Origin: Pseudomonadota bacterium
Lineage (GTDB): Bacteria; Myxococcota; Bradymonadia; UBA4248
DNA length: 19,519 nucleotides
Assembly: GCA_017629415.1 (NCBI GenBank)
Contig: JAGBXG010000454.1
Location: 1 to 19,519, forward strand
Reading direction: 5' to 3'
Each line of letters opens with the position of its first letter. Position 1 is the first letter of the stretch. The notes below the pieces were generated by a model, which saw only the letters and a list, made by a program, of their open reading frames with translations, was not told the origin of the DNA and ran no database searches. Positions 1 to 9,300 of this stretch are shown piece after piece. The translations under genes were made by a program, and so were the position numbers.

Positions 1-146
1 CCCCCTGGAATCCTGCAATATTGGGCGGTTTTCGTGGGTTGGACGGGTACTGGTTGCTGACGTTTTGGGGGCGAAATGGGAACCCTGTATCCCATTCCGC
101 CTGGGTAAACTTAACACTTCGTGAATGCTGACGTTTTTTGCCGGCA
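1..146. repeat. Direct repeat, copy 1 (cut by window start)
   Basis: Bases 1-108 are identical to 281-388. The similarity continues with small differences to a shared end, GACGTTTTTTGCCGGCA, at about 146 in this copy and 427 in the other. The window starts inside the copy, so its left end is unknown. Open reading frames crossing it are not convincing genes: they run through both repeat copies and resemble no protein family I know. It is probably a non-coding dispersed or tandem repeat. Confidence 0.9.
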
Positions 147-280
147 TTTGGATGCAATTTCGAGGAAGCAAGGAATGAAAGGAGGGAGCGTGCTAGCGCA
201 CGTGACCGACTTGAACGACGCAGCTGCCGAAGAAAGCGCGCCATTCTGTCGAGCAAAAAAGCCTACCAAAGGGTCTGAGC
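147..280. other. Spacer between the two direct-repeat copies; no gene seen
   Basis: This is the unique part of the 280-bp repeat period. It holds a short palindrome, CGTGCTAGCGCACG (about 189-202). Its right end (around 268-280, AAAGGGTCTGAGC) also has a relative at 6140-6157 in inverted orientation, so the full repeat unit may begin near 265. If it does, copy 1 is missing its first part only because the window starts there. Confidence 0.5.
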
Positions 281-427
281 CCCCCTGGAATCCTGCAATA
301 TTGGGCGGTTTTCGTGGGTTGGACGGGTACTGGTTGCTGACGTTTTGGGGGCGAAATGGGAACCCTGTATCCCATTCCGCCTGGGTAAGTTTTAACCATT
401 CGTGAATACTGACGTTTTTTGCCGGCA
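281..427. repeat. Direct repeat, copy 2
   Basis: Identical to bases 1-108 over its first 108 bases and similar to about 427, giving a unit-to-unit spacing of 280 bp. Directly after it is a small inverted repeat, GCAAACTTGAGTTTGC (425-440). From 428 to 525 I see no gene. The stretch leads into the ribosome binding site of the next gene, with no strong promoter hexamers. Confidence 0.9.
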
Positions 428-525
428 AACTTGAGTTTGCGGTGATTGGCTCAGCGAATCAATCCCCCTTTTCTGTTGGGAAAGGGCGGCCGCGGCAATA
501 TTTCATCATAAATCAATGGAGAACA

Positions 526-2781
526 ATGTTTTTTTCTCGGCATATATGGACAATCGTTTGTGGCGTTTTTGTTTGGACTTTGGGTTGTTCGGATGAAAGT
601 CGCGGGGTGGATACGGATGGAGATGGTTTAAGTGATGTACAGGAGTCATATTTTTGTACCGATCCGAGTTTGGCAGATACAGACGGCGATACGCTTTTAG
701 ATGCTGAAGATGTCGAACCATGTAAGGCTTTAGAGATATTGCTGCATCCGAATGTTGCGGCGACAGCCAGTACAAAGACGAGAGCAACTGCAGTGATTCA
801 CGTTTCTGTTCAAGACGAGCTTGGAAGATGGCGGCAGGATGTACGGATTGCAGCCGAAACGGATTTCGGCATGTTAACACCGCCGGTGGTTGTCAGTCCG
901 GGATTGTATGAAGTTACGTTGACTGCGGACGCATCCGGGGCTGCCAATGTAAGCTTTTGGACTGTTGATGCCATGGGGCAGCCGGATGAACATGCACAGG
1001 AGATGCTTCAAGTTATTCTGAAATTGGAAAAGGAAACTGAACCCGATAATCCTGGAGGAGACGAGCCTGGAGGAGACAATCCTGGAGTGGATACGCCGGT
1101 CAATCCGGGGGATGTGCTGATCGATGAAAACCATGTCGTCCTTGAGCAGCCAGGTGTGAATCCGGGGCGGTATAAGACTGCAGGTTCTATGAATGGTGAA
1201 CTCTGGGTGATGGCCATCGATGGGTCTTGTCTGGATTGGTCTGGAGAAACTCTGAAAAGTTATGCGAATGCCTATGTTCAAGTGGATTTGAAGGATGGCA
1301 CCAAACTGACGGGGATGACGAATGCCGAGGGCTGGATTCATTTTAAGGACAAACGTTTGACAGCTCCTGTCACTGTAACAGTGGGAGCTGCAGGTGCACG
1401 CTATGTTTCTTGGATGGATGTTGATGCACGTGTGATTTCGGCTGGAATTCACAGCCGTGATATTACAAGGGCTGAAGCTGCATCGCGAGGCGGTGTGGTT
1501 ACGGGGGTCGTGCGCGGATTTTGGGGCGAGACTGGATTACCGAGTTTGCCGAAAGAGAATACGAATGTTTTTGAGACGATTAATATAGCAATTGTTCAGT
1601 TAGGGATTCGGAATGCTCCTTTAAGTTCGATGAATACAGGGGCCATTTTATTGCCGCCGAATGCAGAGTCTGCAACTGCGGAGTTTTTTGAAATACCGCC
1701 GAATCTTGTGCTTTCGAATCTGTCCAAACCTGAGAATTCACGTTTTACCATTGATCTCGTAAAACCTGGCAAGTACGTGGTATTTGCGCTGGCCGGTGCC
1801 GGTGGCAATATCATGGCGGCATCTCAGAATCCGTATGAACTTCGGTTTACGCCGATGGCACTTGGATTTAAAGAAATCGAAGTCAAAGCCGGTCAAAATC
1901 TCGATATTGACCTGGATTTATCGATCGATTTAAGGGCTTCGGACAATGATATGGGCAGCCTTTATTTTGGGCAGTTGCCAGATGATCCCAAAACGGGGCA
2001 GCCGTTGCCAATGGGGCTGGTATTGCCGATGATGAACACGGGGAAAGGCTATGTCTTTTTAGATGTCAATTCGTCATATAATTTGAGCGGTTTTAAAAAT
2101 CCGTTGCAGACAATTTATCCTAAAGCTGTGCATCAGACATTTGAAATGCTTGGTCTGAATGTGCATCCCATGGTTGTGGGACTTGCAGGGCGCAAGGCTG
2201 TCGATGGCTTTGATCCGCCGGGAATTTCGACGCTTATCATGCATCCTGAATATACCGATACCGGTAAGGTTTCGACGCAAGATATGAATCAACGGGCGCA
2301 ATGGGCCAATTTACCGACATTTGTGGCACCTGCACCGCCGCAAAGCACGGCCTTTGATGCTGTGGGTGGCCGTCTCAATCCAAGCCGCCGCATTGCATGG
2401 CAGGGGCCGGAAGATGCCGACATGACTGTATTGCGCCTCAATTATATGACACCGCCTATTCACAACAAGCTGCTCAATTCAGATATTGGGGCATCACAGG
2501 CACATTTGCTTTGGGAAATTTATGTTCCTGCTCCCAAAACAGACATTGTTTTGCCGGATTTGGAAAAAACGGCACCGGATTATCCTGTTCTCGTCAATTA
2601 TGCCCCTACCACGGCCAATGATGCTTATCAATACGGTCCTCATACGATAGAAATCGAAATCAGTCCTTATTATATGGGGCCTAAAAAATTTGATTTTAAT
2701 ACCGATTTTCTTATCGAAGATGTCAATATGAATGCATGGGCTGTATCACAAGATTCCTATTTGGTTGATGTTACTCCATAA
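526..2781 (+). CDS. TSP3-repeat (Ca-binding) surface lipoprotein
   Basis: A 751-residue predicted lipoprotein, probably on the outer membrane or cell surface. The frame is open from an ATG at 442, but the ATG at 526 is preferred: GGAG lies 4 bases upstream, and the protein then begins with a short positive n-region (Arg5, His6), a hydrophobic stretch and a lipobox-like TLGC with Cys21. Residues about 29-65 carry two thrombospondin type 3 repeats (DTDGDG and DTDGD motifs), a known Ca-binding fold. An Ig-like beta domain (about 70-165) and a Pro/Gly/Asp linker (about 170-198, repeated PGG units) follow. The remaining 550 or so residues are not recognised; short beta-rich stretches suggest more Ig or carboxypeptidase-regulatory-like domains. 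The function is unknown: adhesion or an envelope structure is a guess. A palindromic repeat starts about 24 bases after the stop, and no clear T-tract terminator was seen. Confidence 0.85.
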   Translation: MFFSRHIWTIVCGVFVWTLGCSDESRGVDTDGDGLSDVQESYFCTDPSLADTDGDTLLDAEDVEPCKALEILLHPNVAATASTKTRATAVIHVSVQDELGRWRQDVRIAAETDFGMLTPPVVVSPGLYEVTLTADASGAANVSFWTVDAMGQPDEHAQEMLQVILKLEKETEPDNPGGDEPGGDNPGVDTPVNPGDVLIDENHVVLEQPGVNPGRYKTAGSMNGELWVMAIDGSCLDWSGETLKSYANAYVQVDLKDGTKLTGMTNAEGWIHFKDKRLTAPVTVTVGAAGARYVSWMDVDARVISAGIHSRDITRAEAASRGGVVTGVVRGFWGETGLPSLPKENTNVFETINIAIVQLGIRNAPLSSMNTGAILLPPNAESATAEFFEIPPNLVLSNLSKPENSRFTIDLVKPGKYVVFALAGAGGNIMAASQNPYELRFTPMALGFKEIEVKAGQNLDIDLDLSIDLRASDNDMGSLYFGQLPDDPKTGQPLPMGLVLPMMNTGKGYVFLDVNSSYNLSGFKNPLQTIYPKAVHQTFEMLGLNVHPMVVGLAGRKAVDGFDPPGISTLIMHPEYTDTGKVSTQDMNQRAQWANLPTFVAPAPPQSTAFDAVGGRLNPSRRIAWQGPEDADMTVLRLNYMTPPIHNKLLNSDIGASQAHLLWEIYVPAPKTDIVLPDLEKTAPDYPVLVNYAPTTANDAYQYGPHTIEIEISPYYMGPKKFDFNTDFLIEDVNMNAWAVSQDSYLVDVTP

Positions 2782-2800
2782 AGCATAGGGTTGAGACATA

Positions 2801-2884
2801 TTTTTGAGGGGGCCGAGCCCCCTTCGGCGCTATGGGCTGTGCCCATACGCGCCTACCCCCAACCGGGGCGTTGCCCCGGACCCC
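2801..2884. repeat. Intergenic palindromic element R1
   Basis: This is an array of hairpins in the gap before the kinase gene. In order: GGGGGC-CGA-GCCCCC (2808-2822); CTAT-GGGC-TGT-GCCC-ATACGC (2830-2850), closed further by GGCGC/GCGCC; CTACCCCC (2853-2860); and CCGGGGC-GTT-GCCCCGG (2863-2879). It is preceded by a T run (TTTTTGAG). The same order and flanks recur at 9596-9684, with different but self-complementary stems. It encodes no protein I can support. Confidence 0.85.
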
Positions 2885-2998
2885 ACTCAGTTGTCGTTCC
2901 CTTTTTAGAAGCTCGCCATTTGGGTCGTTTTTTTTGATGGGGACTGGGGGGGACAGCATTGGTAAGTCTTGATTTAAGTTTTTGCAATGAGGCATGCT

Positions 2999-5900
2999 AT
3001 GAATTCAGAACAAGTTTTTTCTCAACATTCATCCGTATCTTCATCATCCGCTGAATCATTGGCAAACTCGTCAGAAGTTTTATCGCATTATCCCGAGGTT
3101 GTCGTTCAACGTTATGAATTGCTTGAAAAACTGGGGAAAGGTTCGCAGGGGCAAGTTTGGAAAGCCAGACGCAAAAGTGACGGCGAACTTGTGGCCATAA
3201 AGCAGCTCAATGTCCATTCTGTCACCACATGGAAGCAGTATGAGTTATTCAAACGTGAGGCAGATACGCTGGCTTCTTTAAAAATCGATGGTGTTGTGCC
3301 TTTTTGTGAATATATCGAGGATTTGAGTGCCAATCCGCCGTATGTCAGTATTGTCCAAAAATTTATCGAAGGTCAGACACTGGCTGCAATGTTGAAGAAA
3401 AACCATCGGTTTAAAGCCGAAACGATTTACGACATTGTTGCTCAAATTCTCAAAGTTCTTCAGCAATTACATGGTCATAAGCCGCCTGTGGTGCATCGCG
3501 ATATTAAACCGTCTAATATCATGCTGACACAAGTGGATGAAGACCATTACAAGATCACGTTGCTTGACTTTGGGGCTGTCGCGAATCCTCAAGTACAGAA
3601 TGGTGGGTCTACGGTTGCCGGTACTTTTGGGTATATGCCGCCGGAGCAGCTCATGGGTCAGGCGTGTGCTGCCAGTGATATTTATGCGCTTGCCGCAGTG
3701 ACTGTTGAGATGCTTTCAGGGACATCGCCGGCTGATATTGAAGTTTGTGATTTTAAACTCGTGATTGAGCCTTATCTTGAGCATTTGGAGGCGGCGGTTG
3801 TTCAGACGTTGGAACATATGCTTGAGCCATCTATGGCGCATCGATTTTGTGATTATAATGCTTTGATTGCACAGTTTTCTAATTTAGCAAATCAGAAGAA
3901 ACCTTCAGTATTGAGCTTTTTAAAAAAATCATCAACGCCTAAACTTGAGGAGGTTGTTTCGATTTGTCAGTCTGGAAACTATGAGGTTTGGCAGGCGTTT
4001 GAATCCGACAAGGCGATCAAATATCTCAAACATCTCATCGGAGAATATAAAGAAAAATGTAAAAAGCTGGAACATGAGATAAATAATGATCCGTTGATTA
4101 AACAGTATAATGCGAATATTTCACACTATAGAGGATTGATAGAAGATAATTCGAGAGGGAACCTTTCCTTTACGGAAATTAGAAGTTATATAGAAAAAAA
4201 TGAGGCTGGAATTCGTGACAGGCGTGCTGAGTTGATGGGGAAAGTTAATCTGGAAAAACAAGATCAAGATATTGGATGCATCATTGCTTTGGCAGTTATA
4301 TGCTGCTTTTTTATACCGTTGGGTCTTCTGTTGATGATAATATTTATTGTATATAAGGTGCTGAAACCCATTTTTAATAAAGGGCTCAAAGATAAACATC
4401 AATTGATAATGTTAAATAAAGAGTCTATAAATCTGGAAGAACCGCCATTTGAGTTGGAAAAAATTGAAAAAATATGGTCCCAAAATTGTAAATTGGTGGG
4501 CAAAATTGTTCGCATTGAATACATGTCGATTCGTGACAGTAAATCTTATGCTGTGCATCAGAAAGGCATTGATAATGATTTTGTATTTACGACATGTGTC
4601 CCATGTTTTAAAGTGAGTTATCAATATCGACTTCCTAATGATATTTTAAAAAATATCCTAAAGGATATGCCAATTTCTACAAAGGTTTCCAATTTGCAAG
4701 GGAATCATTCGTTATGTCATTTGGAATTTTATGGCGAAACGATAGTCCATACATCGCCTGAGCAATATTATAAAATTGGCGATATGATTCCACTTGTTAT
4801 CGGTTTGTATGAACTCAAGCCATCCATATATACTTTGAATGTCATGCCGTATCCTTTTCCATTTGCAGATGTTCAGAACGATGACGAATTTTTGTACACG
4901 CTGATGATAAGCGAACAGATGATTCAATCCCAATCTGAAGAAGAATTTCAAGATGCGGCTGTCCATTTCATGAAAACTGAATTACCCAAGGCATCAGAGG
5001 AATGGCAAAAATGGTATGATTTGCTTATCCAAAATGGATACGTTGGGTGCTTGACTGAAATCGTTCATCTATTACCTGAAGAAATCGGTGTCAAGGTGCT
5101 TCAAAATGCGGCCAAATCCAATCATGTTAAAGCTATGATTAAACTGGCGCGGTATTATAATGAGAATAAAAAATATAAACTGGCTTTTAAATGGTACATG
5201 CAAGCCTTTGATATGGGGGAAATTCAGTTATATCCTGAAATTTTAAGACTTGAAGTGGATAAAAAAGATTATAAAACTTGGACGGCATGGGTTGAATATT
5301 TGGTCTCCATGTTTACAGAACTAGCCAATGACGGAGATATCGATGCGAGCCTTCAACTTGTAGAGATATATGAGTATATTGATGATTCCGATAATGTTTT
5401 AGTATGGCTGACGAAGGCTGTTCACTTAGGAGATATTTCGTCAATGGAAAAATTAATTCGAATATATATAGAGAAAAAAGAGTATGACAAAATTATTGCG
5501 TTGGTGGATGAAATCCTTAAACAAAAGCCAAATGATGCAGATATCACAATAAAATATGCAGAGCTTTATTTCAAGATGGAAAAATATAGCCATGCAGCAC
5601 AGTGTTATCAAAAAGCTTTACAATGTATGCCTCAGTCTGATTCGAGGTATCGCAAAGTTCAATCTGATTTAGAGCTGTGTCAACTTATTGTCCAAGATGG
5701 AAAGAATGATGTGAATGAAAATAAACTGCTTCAGGTTGCCAGGGTCTTTAGAGGGAATAATGACTTTCAGAATGCTTTGAAATGGTACGATAAAGCACGT
5801 TTTTTGGGGAGTGCCATGGCAACACGGGAAGCTTTGGACATTTGCATAAAACGCGGGGATAGGGCATTGGCTTTAATATATTATGTATGGTTGGCAGAGC

Positions 5901-6022
5901 AGCACCATGATGCAGGTGCTGCAAGAGCCGCAGGTTTACTCTATCAAGAATTAGGGGACTTCGAGAGAGCCAAATCCTACCTTAGGAGATACACGATATT
6001 AAAGGGACAAGGAGGTCATTAG
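2999..6022 (+). CDS. Membrane-anchored Ser/Thr protein kinase with C-terminal Sel1/TPR-like repeats
   Basis: This is a eukaryotic-like (Hanks-type) kinase of about 1007 residues. The frame is open from an ATG at 2987, but the ATG at 2999 has TGAGG six bases upstream and is preferred. In numbering from 2987, the kinase domain spans about 42-300. It has the glycine loop GKGSQGQV (50-57), VAIK Lys72, HRDIKPSN (170-177, catalytic Asp172), DFG (194-196) and GTFGYMPPE (212-220), so it should be active. A charged coiled-coil-like stretch (about 345-425) follows, then a long hydrophobic segment (about 429-460, with a central Pro). Next is an unrecognised domain (about 490-625), then helical Sel1/TPR-like repeats to the end. 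If the hydrophobic segment crosses once, the repeats are periplasmic; if it is a hairpin, they stay inside. The DNA behind the kinase domain (about 3900-5800) is visibly more A/T-rich. Substrates are unknown. A PP2C-family phosphatase lies at 16811. Confidence 0.92.
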   Translation: MNSEQVFSQHSSVSSSSAESLANSSEVLSHYPEVVVQRYELLEKLGKGSQGQVWKARRKSDGELVAIKQLNVHSVTTWKQYELFKREADTLASLKIDGVVPFCEYIEDLSANPPYVSIVQKFIEGQTLAAMLKKNHRFKAETIYDIVAQILKVLQQLHGHKPPVVHRDIKPSNIMLTQVDEDHYKITLLDFGAVANPQVQNGGSTVAGTFGYMPPEQLMGQACAASDIYALAAVTVEMLSGTSPADIEVCDFKLVIEPYLEHLEAAVVQTLEHMLEPSMAHRFCDYNALIAQFSNLANQKKPSVLSFLKKSSTPKLEEVVSICQSGNYEVWQAFESDKAIKYLKHLIGEYKEKCKKLEHEINNDPLIKQYNANISHYRGLIEDNSRGNLSFTEIRSYIEKNEAGIRDRRAELMGKVNLEKQDQDIGCIIALAVICCFFIPLGLLLMIIFIVYKVLKPIFNKGLKDKHQLIMLNKESINLEEPPFELEKIEKIWSQNCKLVGKIVRIEYMSIRDSKSYAVHQKGIDNDFVFTTCVPCFKVSYQYRLPNDILKNILKDMPISTKVSNLQGNHSLCHLEFYGETIVHTSPEQYYKIGDMIPLVIGLYELKPSIYTLNVMPYPFPFADVQNDDEFLYTLMISEQMIQSQSEEEFQDAAVHFMKTELPKASEEWQKWYDLLIQNGYVGCLTEIVHLLPEEIGVKVLQNAAKSNHVKAMIKLARYYNENKKYKLAFKWYMQAFDMGEIQLYPEILRLEVDKKDYKTWTAWVEYLVSMFTELANDGDIDASLQLVEIYEYIDDSDNVLVWLTKAVHLGDISSMEKLIRIYIEKKEYDKIIALVDEILKQKPNDADITIKYAELYFKMEKYSHAAQCYQKALQCMPQSDSRYRKVQSDLELCQLIVQDGKNDVNENKLLQVARVFRGNNDFQNALKWYDKARFLGSAMATREALDICIKRGDRALALIYYVWLAEQHHDAGAARAAGLLYQELGDFERAKSYLRRYTILKGQGGH

Positions 6023-6079
6023 GGCATTCTCTTCACAGTGGAGAAACTTTCATTGACTTCGAAATCATATCCATTCAAC

Positions 6080-6157
6080 AGCCCAAAAAGGCTGCAATGA
6101 GGTTCCGTCCACCCCACGCCCATGATTGTAGGATTCCAAAGGAGCTCAGATCCTTTG
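6080..6157 (-). repeat. Diverged inverted relative of the 280-bp repeat
   Basis: Read on the minus strand, 6157-6080 gives AAAGGATCTGAGCTCC, then TTTGGAATCCTACAATCATG, a TGGGCG and a TGGACGG. This aligns in order with 269-325 of the direct repeat (AAAGGGTCTGAGC, TGGAATCCTGCAATATTGGG, TTGGACGG). The agreement is by eye and includes small gaps. It joins directly to hairpin array R4, suggesting that both belong to one family of composite intergenic elements. Confidence 0.6.
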
Positions 6158-6159
6158 CT

Positions 6160-6316
6160 GGGGTCTGGGGCAACGCCCCAGCGTGTTTCCAAAGGGCAGC
6201 GCCCTTTGGTGGGGTTTGGGGCTTTAGCCCCAATAAAAAAAGGCTTTGCGTATGGCCGGCAGGCCATAGCAAAGCCCCACGCGCGAGCGTATCGTGCCGG
6301 AGGCACGATAGCCGCG
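6160..6316. repeat. Intergenic palindromic array R4 between convergent genes
   Basis: The 311-base gap between the convergent kinase (ends 6022) and giant lipoprotein (ends 6334) is mostly this array of five perfect or near-perfect hairpins. They are TGGGGC-AAC-GCCCCA (6166-6180), CCAAAGGGC-AGC-GCCCTTTGG (6189-6209), TTGGGGC-TTTA-GCCCCAA (6216-6233), the long terminator-like hairpin at 6242-6276, and TATCGTGCC-GGA-GGCACGATA (6290-6310). Two of them sit inside conserved GCGTAT...ATAGC flanks, the reverse complement of the CTAT...ATACGC flanks of R1 and R2. Reading frames through it are repeat translations, not genes. Confidence 0.85.
6235..6276 (-). terminator. Rho-independent terminator of the giant lipoprotein gene
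   Basis: On the minus strand the arms GGCTTTGCTATGGCC and GGCCATACGCAAAGCC pair around a TGCC loop with one bulged C, followed directly by seven T residues (6241-6235). It lies about 57 bases past the stop of the minus-strand gene. The same hairpin is one arm of repeat array R4, so here a repeat seems to serve as the terminator. Confidence 0.8.
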
Positions 6317-6333
6317 TACATGAAAAAAAGAGG

Positions 6334-9300
6334 TTAATTGATGTCTTCGTCGCATGCTTTGAGGTCAAAGATTGAAGAAGTGTTGTCATCTTCGATGCAT
6401 TCGACGAATTCGCCGCGAACTTTTTCCTCGGTGGGGGCATCGATGACGTAGTAGATGTTGTACATGCGTGTTTCGGCGTTAGGGGTGAGGGTGACGGCAT
6501 CGGTGATGCCTTCGATAATGCCGGTCATATCCCACTGGAAGGAGATAGTAGAATCGTTGCCTGGTGTGAGAATTGTGGGGAGTTTCATCGTTTGGATGAG
6601 GGCTGGTTTGCCCGTATCGTTGGCGTTTGCCACATAGAATTTGACTTCCAGGCCGGCTTTGATGCCCAGTGAGCCTTTGTTGGCAACTTTGGCGGAAATT
6701 TGGAGTGTTTTAGGTGTGTTTGTGCAGGTATCGCGAGCCCCGGAAAGGCTTTCTGCGACGAGGTTCGGGGCATTAAAGAGTCCGCCTGGCTGTGTATTTT
6801 GTCGATAGTTGTTAAGTTTGGGGTGCAGCCAGTTGACGATTTCATTTTTGGGCACGGTGCCATCTTCGTTGATGTTGGTAACGTGATAGAAGTGTTGGTT
6901 CCAGATACGGCGTGTGCGCACCCATTGTCCACCTGGGTCTTCGTAGGCGGTGACGCCCATGGTGACGCCTTTTTGCATATCTGAGCTGAGAACAATCTCG
7001 GTGCTGCCATCATTATCGACATCGACGATGATGGGGTATTCGTAGCCTGTGGCGCTGTAATTGGGCACTTCGAAGATAATATCGGGTTCGGGATAGCCGT
7101 CGCCGTTGGTATCAACGCCAGACCCCAGGCCGGAGTAAACGCGGAGCTTGGTTTCGTCGGCATAGACGACTTCGGCAACGCCATCGCCCTCAAAATCAAA
7201 GACACTTGAGCCGGTAACGGCACTTGAGTAGTCTTGCGTATTGGCGTCAGCCCAGAGGACTTTGCCGCCGTCGGGTGTGCCATCGTTGCTGTAGACAATG
7301 TAGTAATAGCGAGCTGCCACGCCGATGTCGGGTCTTCCATCGCCGTTGAAATCGGCGACAACGGGGGTGCCGCCGCCTGAGTTACATTGATTGTGTGTGG
7401 AGGTTGTGCAGTCATATCCGCGAGCTTTGGCGCGTTCAAAGCTGATCGGAATCGGCGCTTTCCAGCTTTCTTTGACGCTCCATTTATAGGTGCCGTCTTC
7501 CTGTTTTTTCTTGAAGATTTTGGCGAATTTGAATGAGCCGCCGCGCATTCCGCTGATGGTGTGTGCAGTTTCGGGGATGAGTTCGCCGGTTTCTTCGGCA
7601 TCAGGGCCGGAGGGCATCATATCGGCGATGGCGATTTGTCCGCCGGGGAGTCCGCTGGCGAGGACATTGCAGTGGTCATCCATGATGTTGCCGGCGGTGA
7701 CAATTTCCATCTTTCCGTCATTGTCGAGGTCTGCGGCATGTGGGTAACTCATGGATTTATGGCATCCTTCGCGCCATGCAAATTGGCCGTCGACGACGGA
7801 AGCAACGCCATCGTTGGTGAGGACTTCGGCGGAACCGTCGGCATCGAGGTCGGCGACAGAGATGAAGGACAGCTTGGCACCTTTCGTAATGGTAATACTG
7901 TATTTGGTCTGCAGTTTGAAACCTGTTGGGGATGTCGTATCGGGAACGACGGTCAGGGCTTCGAGTTTGTCATCGCCACCTAAGACATAATTGGGACGAT
8001 TGAGGTTTGTGCCTACGAGAATTTCGACATGTCCGTCATTATCAATATCGGCAACGGCGGCATCGATAGGATAAGTCCAATAACGCGGTTCTGAAGATGC
8101 GATTTCGCGTCCGTCATCGCCGCTGATGACGCGCAGGACGCTGGGAGCTTGGGTATCGGGACCTACTTTGGTGGAGTAGGCGATGAAGACGACATCGGGG
8201 ATATCGTCGGCATTGACGGCACCATCCTGATTATCGTCGGTGAAATTGGCGGCCATTGGCATGATGATGACGCGGATATAATCGGGATGCTGAACGGGGG
8301 CTCCTCCGGGGAGATCCTGTGGCCATTGCCATTGTTTGAGAGCTTTAAAGGTTTCAAATGTAGGGATGACCTGGCAAGTGGAGGGCATGGCATCGACATT
8401 GACGCATGTCATGGTGGATTCTTCGCAGAATTCATCGAACGCACACTGGCTGGATTTGGTGCAATCGATACCGCGAGGCATGCAGCTGCCGTACAGGCAA
8501 AGCTGTGTGGCGTTATCGCAGCAGAATTCTTCCTTTTCGCCGCATCTCGTATGTGTGGTGGCATCACAAGCAATTTTGCATGTGTTATCTTCGCAGACAT
8601 CGCCGACGGCACAGCAAACCTCATTGCAGCGGACGCCGCCGAGACAATCTTCTTTGCATAAGTAATCTTCGCAGACTTGTCCTGGGTTGCAGCACATGGA
8701 AATGCCGTAAATGGGGTTATCGCACCGGGTTTGGGTTTCCTGGCACGGTGTAATACATCCGTAAACGGGATCGCAGACTTGATTGCTGTTGCAGCATCGC
8801 GCGTTGCATCTGGCTTTGCCGTCATCGCAAGTTTCCCGGCATGTGCCTAAAACGATGTCGCATAACTCATTTTCTCCGCAGCATGCGTTTCCACAAGTGA
8901 CTTCGCAAGGTTCGCATGTGCCGTTGGTGCAAAGTTCGGTGGGGCCGCATGCAGGATCGCAAGTCTCATTTGGGCTGACACATTGGCCTTTAAAGCAGAC
9001 GTTAGGCGCATTGCACTTCAGGCAGGGATCGTCTGCTTCGTAGCAGATTTCATCTTTACAGACGTGTGTTTTTTCGCATTTTGCGCAAGGATCTGTGGGG
9101 GCATAGCATGCACCGCCGACGCATACTTGGTCTGTATGACATGCGGCGCAGGGGTCGCCTTTGTCAAAGCATCGTCCTTCTGAGCAAATTTGGTTTGTTG
9201 TGCATTCCAGGCAAGGATCGCCAAGTTCATAGCATTTCTGATTTCGACATACCTGTTCCGGACTGCATAAGCTGCATGGGTGTTTATTGCTGTAGCATTC

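Noticed and set aside
121..405. 94-residue plus-strand open frame and minus-strand frames over 111-428
   Set aside because: They cross both copies of the direct repeat, have no ribosome binding site or family resemblance, and are explained by the repeat.
1..427. CRISPR array
   Set aside because: The repeats are far too long (over 100 bases), only two copies are seen, and no cas gene is present.
874..1452. 192-residue minus-strand frame opposite the TSP3 lipoprotein
   Set aside because: His/Arg/Cys-rich antisense shadow with no domain or start signal.
2806..2884. R1 as a terminator of the TSP3 lipoprotein gene
   Set aside because: The hairpins are strong, but no T tract follows on the plus strand; the T run precedes them instead.
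6097..6375. Open frames through the hairpin array on both strands (such as the one at 6122-6337)
   Set aside because: They are translations of palindromic repeats and a terminator; the Gly/Pro/Ala/Arg-rich reading comes from G/C-rich hairpins.
6585..7601. Long 338-residue minus-strand frame inside the giant lipoprotein gene
   Set aside because: It overlaps the clear FG-GAP-coding frame on the same strand, has Ser/Pro/Thr/Lys-biased shadow composition and no motif.
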